From contig NC_090617.1 of assembly GCF_004359215.1 (NCBI RefSeq), forward strand, positions 3,382,110-3,434,912: a stretch of DNA of 52,803 nt, given 5' to 3'. The position numbers and the translations under genes were made by a program. The notes under the pieces were generated by a model. It had not been told where the DNA came from. It did not search any database and worked only from the letters and a program-made list of their open reading frames with translations. Numbering within the stretch: position 1 is the stretch's first letter; each line of letters opens with the position of its first letter. This document shows positions 30,774 to 40,503 of the stretch, piece after piece. Source of the DNA: Bremia lactucae. Its lineage: Eukaryota; Oomycota; Peronosporomycetes; Peronosporales; Peronosporaceae.

Positions 30774-32592
30774 GGCATCCTTGCACCCAAAAAGAACACT
30801 TGAGAAATACTGTCCAATGAATCTTTTAAACCCACGATATTTAAAGTCCATAAGTCGTCTCCGTTACACTAGCAGAAGGACTTTTAAACAAGGGTATTCT
30901 TATTCATAGACTTTGTTGGTATGCTTTATTGCTCTCTATGCAACGATTCAAGATTATTCTTTATTTATGAAGACAATTCGGGCGTAAACCTATTTTATCG
31001 CACACTCCCCTAAAATGTATACAGTTAGCCATAACTTAGCTGGAGGATCAAGCTTAAAAGGTGTAAAATTACAGGAGATATACACTAGGAGAATGGCGAT
31101 ACCCCTACTGAGCGCGGCGTTCTGACGCAGCCTGAATATGCTGCCACTGCCCGACTTCTGCACACCAAGGCCTTGCGATTTATTTCTTGAGATTGTGTCA
31201 GCGCATTACGGTTTGGGGCGACTCTGGTTGTGACATGACCTGATTTCGAAATGTGAGCCAACAGAATCTGTAGTTGGCGCAGGCATGGTCTTAGGCATTA
31301 CTAAAAATTATTGTTTGTTAATAAGGCGTGAAACTCACCATGATGATTACTATTAAGCTGCCAGCGAGGTAGAGTCATTGCCAGACGCAAACCCGATTTG
31401 TGCCAAAAATGAGTTTGAAATGATAACGACTCGCAAACGAGGTATCCCATTCATTGTCATTAACTCATTGCTGATATGGTTTAGGTCGACTCGAATTAAT
31501 GCAGGGTCTTATTTATTATTAATGCGCTGTAATACGATCAATATCTTGTAGCTATTAGTTATTTCTAGCCACTTCGACACACCGGAACAATTTGGCAGAC
31601 TTTGTCGTTGACACCTTCATTCTATTGGCATTACATCACTTGAGTGACAGCCGTCATTGTCTCATTAAATTCGCCGTCAGAAGATTACTCGCTTTTGTCG
31701 CATACTTTTACAGATTTCATTTTTTGAGAAATCTGAAAAAAAAAACATTTCAGCGCACAGCCGCGTTACTTTTGATAGCAAATTAATATGTTATAATAAT
31801 CTCACGACACCAAAGCTGTTGGTGAGGTCAATCGCTGAGCTCATACGCATTATGGTGCGATTTCGAAAGCTTCTAATGTTGATAGGCAGCATGCACGACG
31901 TATATAATAATAATAAATGGAACCCTGATCGCACATTTTGCAACATGCCTCACTTGCACTTAACTACAGTGCTGCATCATATGCGCCTCTGTATATGTAA
32001 TGAAGCTCACAATGTGTATACATGCAACTTTAGTCATCAGTCAGAGGACAGTAAAATTATTAGATGGTAGTCTATGTTGCAATAGATATCTATAAGCTAT
32101 CATTTTAAGAACGATATAATCACTGTGAAGAGCTCATAATAATTTGTAGAACTCATCCGCAAATATGCAACAAGCAAAAGGTGTGCTGGTTATTCAAAGT
32201 GAGTTATGAAGAAAAATAGCCGAAGCGCATGTTATGCCTTAATATTCTTAACTTTTAATGCCGTCAAACGAATGATCCAAGTTTTGCTGTCTCCAAACAA
32301 AACCAACGCAAATTTGTGTCAATCCGACGATTTGTGAGTCAAGCAGAGTGGTGTTGCGCTCGGCGATTGTGGCTAATCACAAAACTTTTTACTATTAGAT
32401 TCAATGTTACTCGAAACTAATAATACCAAGGTGGATGGCTTTAACCTACCGTTTAGCTAACAACTCTCAGCAATTTGACAATAACTTTTACGACGACACA
32501 AAAAAGGGTAATTTTATCCGCAATTAATCGACTTTTTTTCGAAAGATGCGCGTTCTCGCGCTAGAAATTAGTCACCGCTTTGTACTAAATTC
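30774..32592. other. intergenic, nothing recognised
   Basis: 1.8 kb of AT-rich sequence. Frames in it either lack ATG starts or carry no domain. It forms the 3' flank of the TMEM41-like gene. Confidence 0.55.
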
Positions 32593-33481
32593 CTATTCTT
32601 TCTTCAGAATTTGAGTTTTGGCTCGATTTTTCAATACAATTGGGAGAAGCATCCCTATCGCCAGCAGCGCCAGCCACCCCATTGTCCGTAAGTCCAACAA
32701 CTCACTCGGGTTCCGAAGCGATGATAACATGGCACCGGCTTGCACGGTAATCAAATTATACGGCAACAAACCAAGTCCCACCGACGGCGCAAATAGCTTG
32801 AGTGGAATCGAGAGCCAGGGACTTGCTAGATTTAGAAACCAATTCGGTGTAAAGGGAAATATTCGTAAAAATAGCAATACAAAGAGCAGTTGGCCTTGGG
32901 CTCGAGCATTTTCAATCTTGCTCCGTAGAATGTCCAGCTTCCCTGGCAGGAGCTGCTCACTCAGACTATGTACAATCGCTTCGGACGCCAAGCGCTTGGA
33001 CAAGAGGTAGCAGCAGGACGCGCCACATGATGTCAAGACGCACACGAGCGGGAAGGCTAGTAGAGAAGGCAAAAAGGCACCGGCCAACACGTTGAGCATG
33101 GCCGATCCAGGAATGGCGAACGTCTACCAGCTCTTTATTTTTAGTAAAAGGGGTTCTTTAAGTCTTCAATCGCAAACGTACCTGTTTGAATACATAGATA
33201 CTTGCATAGAACGTTAATGCGAGTGGAAATTGCACGGCAAACACGTGCACGAACGTGTCGTGAGAACGCGTGAGCTCCTCGAACGACGCGAGACTGCGGA
33301 GAGATAGTGAGTCTACTTTCGACGTCGTGAGCCCCAATGCTGCATCATGTTCACGAACACGGTGGACGAGAATAGCACCAAGTGCGAGTAGCAGGCCTAG
33401 TGCAGAGGTGAAAATCACGCTAAGCTTTGCTACTAATACTAACACGCGGCCCCCTTTAATGCGTTTAAGAGCGCCCGTCAT
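32593..33481 (-). CDS. TMEM41/VTT-domain membrane protein
   Basis: Two exons, 33481-33182 and 33123-32593, joined over a 58-nt intron (GTACGT...TGGTAG) give 276 residues. The splice restores FKQTFAIPGSAMLNVLAGA, the hallmark of the TMEM41/VMP1/DedA (SNARE-associated Golgi, VTT) family. An N-terminal transmembrane helix (about residues 15-38), a second before the splice, and further hydrophobic helices with FPFTPNWFLNLASPWL (RxxP/P-N type re-entrant motif) follow, ending in a basic tail. TMEM41 proteins are ER phospholipid scramblases involved in autophagosome and lipid-droplet formation. A GTG frame starts two codons earlier; the ATG at 33481 is used. GCTCATT about 27 bp upstream is Inr-like. 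Confidence 0.85.
33124..33181 (-). other. intron of the TMEM41-like gene
   Basis: 58 nt, AACAG|GTACGT at the donor and GGTAG|ACGTTC at the acceptor. TTTACTAAA near the middle is the likely branch site. Short introns of this kind are usual in oomycetes. Confidence 0.8.
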
Positions 33482-33609
33482 CGTCACAGTCGTGAAGACT
33501 TAATGAGCGCTTTGATTAACAACCTAAATATCAGGTCTAAGGATTGGAAACGCAATTGTCATCTATCGACGCAATTAGCAAGATTATTGTTTTTAGACTA
33601 TGTAATTTT

Positions 33610-33709
33610 NNNNNNNNNNNNNNNNNNNNNNNNNNNNNNNNNNNNNNNNNNNNNNNNNNNNNNNNNNNNNNNNNNNNNNNNNNNNNNNNNNNNNNNNNNN
33701 NNNNNNNNN
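33610..33709. other. assembly gap (N)
   Basis: Exactly 100 N, the default size for a gap of unknown length. It hides the 5' part of the next element. Confidence 1.
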
Positions 33710-35184
33710 GGCTCCGGGCTGTGCCCGCACGGTATTCAAACTCCACGGTCTACCCCGTAAATTGGGCTCGGATAGGGATCCACGGTTCACGGCGGAGTTC
33801 TGGCAATCCGTGTTCCGATCTCTCGGAACACGGCTGACTATGTCAACATCTGATCACCCGGAAACGGATGGTCAAACAGAACGCGTAAATCGCGTCCTCG
33901 AAGAGATACTACGAGGTTACGTCCAATCGTATCCGTTGCATGCGTCTACAACGCATACATCGTTCTTTGTGAATGGCTTACGCCATCCTCGCATACCCAC
34001 CAAATTAGAGGGATCCTCTAGTTCAATGGGGGGTGGACTCGCACGAGCAAAACCACTTCTGGCTCATGTTCATCACAAGTCGAAGTTAACAATGACGCGG
34101 GTTATGTCGATGTCGAAGAAATCGACATCGAAGATGAGAAAGATCTCATGGCAGTGCGCACAAGTGTACTGAAAAGACAAAACAAATGAGTCAGCAGAAG
34201 AATTTCTGCTATTTCGAGAATCAATATTCCGTTTCGTTCAGGATTCCATTGGTAACGCAGTGGACCGACAGAAACTGAATGCAGACAAACATGGAAGAGC
34301 AAATGTTCATTCATTTAAAACTAATGATCTAGTGCTACTCTTTCCGGTAAACCTACCTAAGCGTTTAGTCACTTATGTGGGTAGCAGTAAACTACTACCC
34401 AAGTTCATTGGGCCTTTCCGTGTACTGCATCGCAGAGGCAACGCGTACGCAATAGAACTGCCACGTATAATGCGAACGCATGCTACATTTTACGTTGGTC
34501 GGCTCCGCCCGTACCATCAGTACGCGGCTTCTTCCGAGGACGGATTGAAGATCCTTTTTAAGAATCCCTAAAAGATTCTTGTGATCGAGAACCAGATTCT
34601 CATGTTGAACCTTGAGTTTCTCATGCCGGTTCCGAGTTTCCTCGAAACTGCGATGAGCTGACGACAGCTCATCACAAAGAGCGGGATATTTTCGTTCGTA
34701 CTCCAACATGGAGTACGCACTCTTCGAACGGTCTTCTAACCGCTCGATATGGTGAGTCTGCACCGTCTGCTCCAACGAGCGACGCTTGCCACGCTCGTGG
34801 TCAAGTCCCTTTCCAAATCATGGAGGAAGCGATCGATTTTGTCGATTTTTGACTCTAGATCCGTCACACGGTTCGGATCTAATTTTTCCTCCTCCACCAC
34901 AACCATTGGTGGATTCCCACGGTGGTCGCAGTTTCCTTGTGAAACGTATATAAAACCACCGTGATGTGAAGGGGCAGCGAACGAGTGATCTCTTTAGCTG
35001 GCGCGGATATCCACCTTCACATGACAGCTGGGAGCCTCGTTCCCAGCTAGTTGCTGACGTTGAGGGCCTCGTCCGTCAGTATGACGAGACCCATCCGATG
35101 GTTCAGAAGGTCCATCGGAAAACACGCGCCCCTGGTGCTTGTAAATTGATTGCAAAACCTCAATCGTATCACGCATGTCAATAG
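33710..35184 (+). pseudogene. pol: Gypsy integrase and chromodomain (family A)
   Basis: Integrase catalytic core at 33740-33930: LGSDRDPRFTAEFW (catalytic Asp) and SDHPETDGQTERVNRVLEE (catalytic Glu). A deletion follows after LRGYVQSYP. The C-terminal SH3-like region at 34260-34571 reads VGSSKLLPKFIGPFRVLHRR and RTHATFYVGRLRPYHQY. A chromodomain-like block at about 34985-35090 reads SWRGYPPSHDSWEPRSQL followed by VRQYDETHP. Several frame breaks (near 34050, 34190 and 34575). Chromodomain integrases tether insertion to modified histones; inactive here. Confidence 0.8.
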
Positions 35185-36194
35185 AGATGCGAGCCCTTCC
35201 CCAGGGCGAAAAAAAGCGAATAGACATCTCCTTTTACTCTGTGCGAGTTGTCATCACAACACGGACAGGGATCACCCCACGCGAGGCATGGAAGCCCAGC
35301 CTCACGTGATAACCGATGCAATTTATAATTTGCACCGGTTGGAGTTCTATTCTCAAACTTAACGCGATTGCGTTAAGTTTTTGAAGCCAGGCCTCGCGTC
35401 CAATGTCTTTGACATTGCGAATGAACGCGCTCCAGGCTTGCATAAGCGAGATTTTATCTCGCTCATTGTTGCCACTATACCATCGATGCTTAAGAAAAGC
35501 ATCGAGATAAAAATCTTCTTCGGAGCGAAAGTTCTTCGCGCTGGGTTCAAGGCCATGTAGCTTTGTCGCAATAAATAAAGGATATTTGTTGTGAGGAGTA
35601 GTTTCTTCAGACAAGCTATTGATTAGACGTTCTGGCAAAAGCCACGGCTTTTTTTAGGGGCGAGATGAGACATTTTACTGTCTCCACTCCCCTGAGTGGT
35701 ACCCACTGAAGCAGGGGTACCACAAGAACTTTTCTTACGATGGCTTACGCCATCGTCATCACCTTGCACAGAAACACGTGAAGGTGACCGTATTGGAGAC
35801 GGAACGGGCCATGAGGGTGATCCTCATCGTCGGATCCAAATCGACTATTAACTCGTCCATCAGAATGAGCCCTCTCATTCGAAGGCTCATAGTCAGCCGC
35901 CTGACGTCTATCAGGCGACTGTTCCATTCTCCCCGAGTCGGCCATTTCGTCCGACTCGCATTCGTAGTCGACCTCCAAAGAGGGGTCGTATTCACGTGGT
36001 GAATCACCACGTGCACTCGCAACATCTAGTGTTGTGCGAGTGGAAGGCACTACGGCAGACGTTCCGTCTGCCGAAAGAGATAGCAATGCGTCACCCCGCA
36101 TGAGTTGATTCTTCTTGCGATGGAATTTAAAATGATGGATCTGACCAATCAACATCGTTTTAAAAATTAAGTGGTCACATTGCGACCACTCCAT
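34395..36194 (-). pseudogene. antisense gene between pol and 3' LTR, family A
   Basis: ATG at 36194, 42 bp inside the 3' LTR boundary, opens 149 codons with an acidic Ser/Asp-rich region (VDYECESDEMADSGRMEQS, then a DDEDHPHG cluster). A shift leads to DDDGVSHRKKSSCGTPAS, another to 35650-35234 with LPERLINSLSEETTPHNKYP and MQAWSAFIRNVKDIGREAWL. After crossing the chromodomain on the other strand it ends (about 34880-34500) in a heptad-like coiled coil (VTDLESKIDKIDRFLHDLE, then RFLEETRNRHEKLK-type repeats). The DNA copy at 51590-52803 carries the same order. No known domain recognised. Resembles in position the antisense genes of some plant Gypsy elements and of HTLV-1 (HBZ). Confidence 0.55.
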
Positions 36195-36235
36195 CCAATG
36201 ACATTCAGAGTGATTGTCGTTTAAGGGAGGGGTGA

Positions 36236-36687
36236 TGTAACGGGGTGTATCGTTACATGAAATTAACACTTAAAGGTTGTTTATTAATATATTATCTAAA
36301 AGGTAGATAATATTTGGAGGATATTACTTTATATAGTAATGTTCAGAATTCTTATCCATACATAGGTATAGACCATTATATCTATTTATTCCGCAGACTA
36401 ATCAGCTGTAGAGATAAACAAAAGAGAGATACAGATAAGATAAGATAAGAATTCAATTGCATGTTTAGTATTAGATTATAATTAAGTTAGCATTTACAAG
36501 ATAGATAGAAGAGATACTTAATTATATTAATACAGTTTTCATTCACCCTCTTTAAGCTAGTTACTTTAAGGAGAAGTCTTACTCTGCACGTACTAGTGTA
36601 CGTGAAATAACGTAAGGCACCACTCGCAACTGAAGCAGTGCGAAGTGGACTTGTACTGAAGCAGTACAAGTCGTAGTGCCCCGTACA
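36236..36687 (+). repeat. 3' LTR, family A
   Basis: 452 bp, TGTAACGGGGTGTATCG to AGTGCCCCGTACA, preceded by the purine tract AAGGGAGGGGTGA. Reverse orientation relative to 2164-2600. Confidence 0.9.
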
Positions 36688-36940
36688 TCAATGTCGTCGC
36701 TGATGCCCTTTAGCGCCGGCCGGCAGTGCAAAATAATAGTGAGGATAAGCCCACTGTTGGCACAATCATCAGGAAGCATGAGCCCAATATTACAGCAATT
36801 AATAGTGTACTTATCAAAATGGCGGTAGTAACTGAGGCCAAAGAGCACGGAAACTAGCAAGAAAGGTATTAGCATCCTCTCGTTCATGAATAGAGAATGC
36901 GCTCGACGCAAGCACTACCACGCAGAACACTGCTAAAAGA
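36688..36940 (+). pseudogene. Gypsy RNase H/connection fragment
   Basis: AATGTCGTCGCTGATGCCCT encodes NVVADAL, then a stop, RRP, and further on NITAINSVLI, matching the end of RNase H near 18715-18835 in G2. A small relic of the element into which the family-A copy was inserted, or its neighbour. Confidence 0.55.
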
Positions 36941-37511
36941 CCTTTGCTATTATGACACTAATTGACAGCAAAAATACGGCTACTTCCAAAATTCGGACGG
37001 GCGTAGTGAGCCAGATCCAAAGGGTCCGGAATTGACGTTGATTTCGATACCACTCTTCCAGCAATAAATAAGCCTCAGTGACGCTGAAGCGATGTTATGC
37101 TATGTAGCGAAAGTCTGCTTCTGTGAATTGCGATCTCGTCGCCAGCTATTTAGGCGGTGACAAAATTGGAACGTTTGATTGCACAAACCAAACTATGATG
37201 GTGAAGTCATTCGTTATTGCATGTTTGCTGTTCTGAGTTGCCAAATCCTTGGCATTTTTTGATTATATACGTTCAGCAGCTAAATTAAATGCTACGACTT
37301 ATGCTTACACTAACGTAATATTGTTTTTTTTATTTTATATTATAGATCAATCAAACCGATGAGTAAAATTGAAGAAGCATAAATAAATATGCAAGGACTT
37401 TTGAAATAGGCAAAATTTCAAAAATGTTCCAGAATACTAGACATAAAAGTTGTTGATTTTCTTGCCACCAACAATTAGCTACAAAATATGAATAATCTAG
37501 ACAGCATCGAC
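36941..37511. other. intergenic, upstream of the COMMD3-like gene
   Basis: Unique AT-rich sequence. At 37195 a start MMVKSFVIACLLF resembles a signal peptide but meets a stop after 13 codons; nothing else is readable. Confidence 0.5.
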
Positions 37512-37538
37512 AATGTGCCAGTCGCAACACACTATATT

Positions 37539-37546
37539 TCATTCTT
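37539..37546 (+). promoter_or_regulatory. Inr-like element of the COMMD3-like gene
   Basis: TCATTCTT fits YCAYTYY and lies 66-73 bases upstream of the ATG at 37612. It is downstream of the in-frame ATG at 37513, which argues for the later start. Confidence 0.4.
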
Positions 37547-37611
37547 TATCTTATAAATTGACCAATCAAATTCATACTTTACCTCGGCATAAATTTAACG
37601 CAACACAAAAA

Positions 37612-38360
37612 ATGACAAGCAACTTGGTAGATAACGCCTCCTATTTTGACGACGATACGCACGTGATCCCTCCTCATGCTCAAGAACTCCTCTCGTCTTT
37701 ATCTTCTATCTCTCTACAGTCGTTGGCTGATAGTGCAGTCCTCGAATTGACAGGGCATCACACGTCAGAGCCACAGCCGCAAGTTGACAATGAAGCCTTT
37801 GCAGCCATGTGTGCGATTGTCACGTGTTTTGCTAGAGATGTGAGGCCACAGACATCTATAGAGCAGCGGTAGTAGCTACAATTGCAATGCTTAAGCACCA
37901 TTAAATTAATATTAAATGTGGATACTGTTGACGAATTAGGAAAGAGCTCGAGGCACTTGGAATAAAAGACCATGACTTGCAGTCCAAGCTTCTACCGATT
38001 TTGACGGAAGTTGTGCCATCTCTTCAGCGTGTATTAGAAAACACGAGTGAGAATAACTTGGAGCTTTGAAGTAGACAGGGCCATACATAAATTCTGGTAT
38101 GCTCCGTAGGCTTTGACTTTGCCCACGTAGTCGACGTCAATTGGAGACTTGACTACGTATTGCGCACGAGCAGTGCTGGCAGTGTTTACGAGACAATGTA
38201 CTTTGTACAGCTGCAACTACAGTCGCCGTGTGCCAGTGAATCAAGACTTAAATCAATGACATTTTCGTGCTCGGTGGAAGAACTGCGAGTACTCGTGTAT
38301 CGAATTCAGGAAGCGACAAACGAGGTCGAAAAGCTAGCGGCTGGGACAGCAGCTACATGA
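37612..38360 (+). CDS. COMMD3: COMMD3-like COMM-domain protein
   Basis: Three exons, 37612-37868, 37940-38046 and 38131-38360, splice in frame to 197 residues, close to the 195 of animal COMMD3. The C-terminal COMM domain (from about residue 122) starts TIDVNWRLDYVLRTSSAG, matching the TDVSWRLEYQIKT start of COMMD3, and ends with FSCSVEELRVLVYRIQEATN. The N-terminal part is the helical HN domain (ELLSSLSSISLQSLADSAV). COMMD proteins form the hetero-decameric core of the Commander complex, which recycles membrane proteins from endosomes and regulates cullin ligases. The upstream ATG at 37513 would give a longer N-terminus not seen in the family and precedes the Inr. Confidence 0.85.
37869..37939 (+). 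other. intron 1, COMMD3-like gene
   Basis: 71 nt, CAGCG|GTAGTA to GAATTAG|GAAAG, phase 2. The splice yields EQRKELEALGI. Confidence 0.7.
38047..38130 (+). other. intron 2, COMMD3-like gene
   Basis: 84 nt, ACACGA|GTGAGA to CCACGTAG|TCGAC, phase 1. It joins ENT to IDVNWRL at the start of the COMM domain. Confidence 0.75.
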
Positions 38361-38697
38361 AAATTGAAGACAAATGCTCGATCTATGGTATGTTTCTTTA
38401 CTCGACTTGCTTTTACAAAAATTTATTTTGGCTTATTACAAAACGGCAATTTAAAAATAAAAAAAAAAGTGTTGATGTTCCCGCAAAAGTAAAATTGATA
38501 TCCCCCCCTTAAAAGTTGTTATCTTTATGTAGTGTGGCTATACCTCCAAAACAATACATAACCCGTTATTTAAAAAAAATATGTAAAAGTTACGACTCTC
38601 TGCCCCCGACAAGACTATTTTTAATCAAGTCCATTCTTATAATTGCACAATTCTTTTTTTTATAAAACACATTACTCAGAACCGTAGGTCTCGCCAA
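38361..38697. other. convergent intergenic region
   Basis: 337 bp, A/T runs, between the 3' ends of the COMMD3-like and GH6 genes. It presumably holds both poly(A) regions; no other feature. Confidence 0.5.
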
Positions 38698-40100
38698 TTA
38701 ACAACTATTGACAACATTCACATCAACGTGTGGTTTATCCGGAATGGCGTCCATTACAGTTATACTGCGAGGAGGCTCGACTTGATCAAGCACAGGTGCC
38801 AATGATAAAGCGATAGTATCATCAATACGCCCTTGATCCGGAGCCGTGGTAGAAGATCCTTGCATTAACACATCGATAGGATTCGTGAGTGCGATATTTT
38901 GAGTAGGAAGGTCGTCGACCTGGGGCGTCATGAGGGTGCCATTTTGAGTAACCGATTCGTTATTTTTCGGAATGGACACTATCGTAGGTTGTGGTGCCAT
39001 TGCATTACTCTTTGTTAACTCAATTGGTGCCATTCCTTGCTGATGCACAAAGACGCCATTGTTCCAAAGTATTTGAAAATGTTTAGCAAAAAATTGTCCA
39101 GCCCCTGGTCCATGGAGCCCATCAATTGATTGACTTGTGCACTCGCCATCGCTCTCCCCAGGAGGTTTGGCCCAAATGTATCGACTAATAATATCCGAGC
39201 CAGTCTTGTCCGTTGGGACTTCGCCAATTCCAGCCCACTTTGAATTACACCATTCCAATGATTCTGTGACCTAAAGTATCAACCCAACAAGTTTGCAATT
39301 GCTTCATGATTTGGGGTTTTCAAAACACACAAAAAAAAACAATGACTTACGTAATTGCGACTAGTATCGACGATACACTTGTACGTCCTTCCACTGGCTT
39401 TGACAAAGCGTTCGCACGTAGTCGTCATTTCTTCATTCGAGCGGTAATTGGCCGTGTTGAGAGCAATGCCTTTACATTGTGCTTTCGAGTCAATCTCGTT
39501 GACAATTGCAGCAACGGCAGTCGCTTGATCGTCCGTGGCAAGACTCCAGTACCCCACATCAAGATAGACTTCCGCATTGGCATTCTGTGAAAGAATCTCC
39601 ATGGCAACACCGAGGTTTGCGAGGTACTGATATTCCTTGCCACAGCCATGAGTGGTTAAAAGACCAATGGCATCCGGTTCCAAGATATAAACAATCGACT
39701 GATCTCCTGCTGCCGTTGCAAGTTGTTGTAAAAAGACGCGATAGTCTTCCGTATTCACATTCGAACCTCCACTGGAAAAGCCGTGACCGCAGTCTTTCTT
39801 AGGCAAACCATAGACGATAACAGTAGGGGGATTCGAGTCACTGGAATTGCATTTCGGAAGAAGAATCGACTTGGCTAGAGACGACACATCTGCGATACGA
39901 TCCGTGTACCATTGAGCAAATGGATATTGGGCAACGAATGCAATCTGGTCTTTCAAGTTTGGATATGCCGTAATTGCGCTAGCGTACGAGCTGCTTACAG
40001 ACGATTGACACGTCTTGGACACGAGGTGGCGAGTCGCATAAGACGTGGACTTGAAAAGCGCCACGAGTAGCCAAGTAAAATAGTAGCTGGCAACTTTCAT
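38698..40100 (-). CDS. GH6 glycoside hydrolase (cellobiohydrolase/glucanase)
   Basis: Two exons, 40100-39351 and 39270-38698, give 440 residues. Signal peptide about 1-22 (ASYYFTWLLVALFKSTSYA). GH6 motifs in order: VIVYGLPKKDCGHGFSSGG (Asp103, equivalent to the D-R-D-C Asp), ILEPDAIGLL (Asp143, proton-donor position), VYLDVGYWSLA (Asp181), GIALNTANYRS, and IVDTSRN (Asp245). After the splice come KWAGIGEVPT and IWAKPPGESDGEC, the conserved substrate-loop motif. A 110-residue Thr/Ser/Pro/Asn-rich tail without carbohydrate-binding module follows. GH6 enzymes cleave beta-1,4-glucan by inversion. In oomycetes they may act on plant cellulose or on the organism's own cellulosic wall. Secreted. Confidence 0.93.
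39271..39350 (-). other. intron of the GH6 gene
   Basis: 80 nt, AATTAC|GTAAGT to ACTTTAG|GTCACA, phase 0. It restores DTSRNYVTESLEWCNSKW. Confidence 0.85.
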
Positions 40101-40503
40101 CTCTTTTTTCTTGGGCGTAATGTCTTGACGAAATAGGAAATTGAAATCTGAAAGCTTTCCACACTTGCACGTTAAAATACTGAAGCTTTCAAAACCACGC
40201 GTGTGTATTTTTTGATTGCTTATCTCTTGAGGTCCTTTTGTCGTGTGCTATTTATTGGCTCCAAAGGACTCGATAAGAAATAGATAATTGCGACGTGAAA
40301 GGTGGCCTTTATCCCGCGAATCTTAGCTGACGTATCCCATCTTGGAATAAGGTCATGGCTAGAATCATACGATCGGTGCCGATACAATGCTACGATTTTA
40401 CATTTTGAAATGACGCATGTTTTTTTTTTTCACTCAATAAACACCGAGGCGACTGGAGTTTGTTGATCGATACGTTCGTCATGAGTTCTTCCTCAGTAAA
40501 TAG
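40101..40503. other. intergenic between M14 and GH6 genes
   Basis: 403 bp holding the GH6 promoter and the 3' end of the peptidase gene. No further frame. Confidence 0.6.
40136..40152 (-). promoter_or_regulatory. oomycete Inr/FPR-like core promoter of GH6
   Basis: Minus strand reads TTCAGATTTCAATTTCC, with CAATTTCC fitting the flanking-promoter-region motif CAWTTTNYY next to an Inr-like TCAGATT, 36-52 bp before the ATG. Confidence 0.35.

Larger units (their letters stand above)
33710..36687 (+). mobile_element. Gypsy element, family A, 3' half
   Basis: Plus-strand element emerging from the gap in integrase, then integrase C-terminus, chromodomain, antisense gene, purine tract (about 36223-36233) and 3' LTR-A (36236-36687). 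It is flanked on the right by a pol fragment of another Gypsy copy. Confidence 0.85.

Noticed and set aside
31592..32070. Plus-strand frames in 30774-32592
   Set aside because: They start at TTG, have no domain and no neighbouring exons; treated as intergenic.
37195..37236. Signal-peptide-like start MMVKSFVIACLLF
   Set aside because: Stops after 13 codons, and no frame continues into an effector-like body; possibly a relic but not supportable.
37513..37611. Upstream ATG extending the COMMD3-like protein by 33 residues
   Set aside because: The Inr-like motif lies downstream of it, and the family length (about 195) fits the ATG at 37612.
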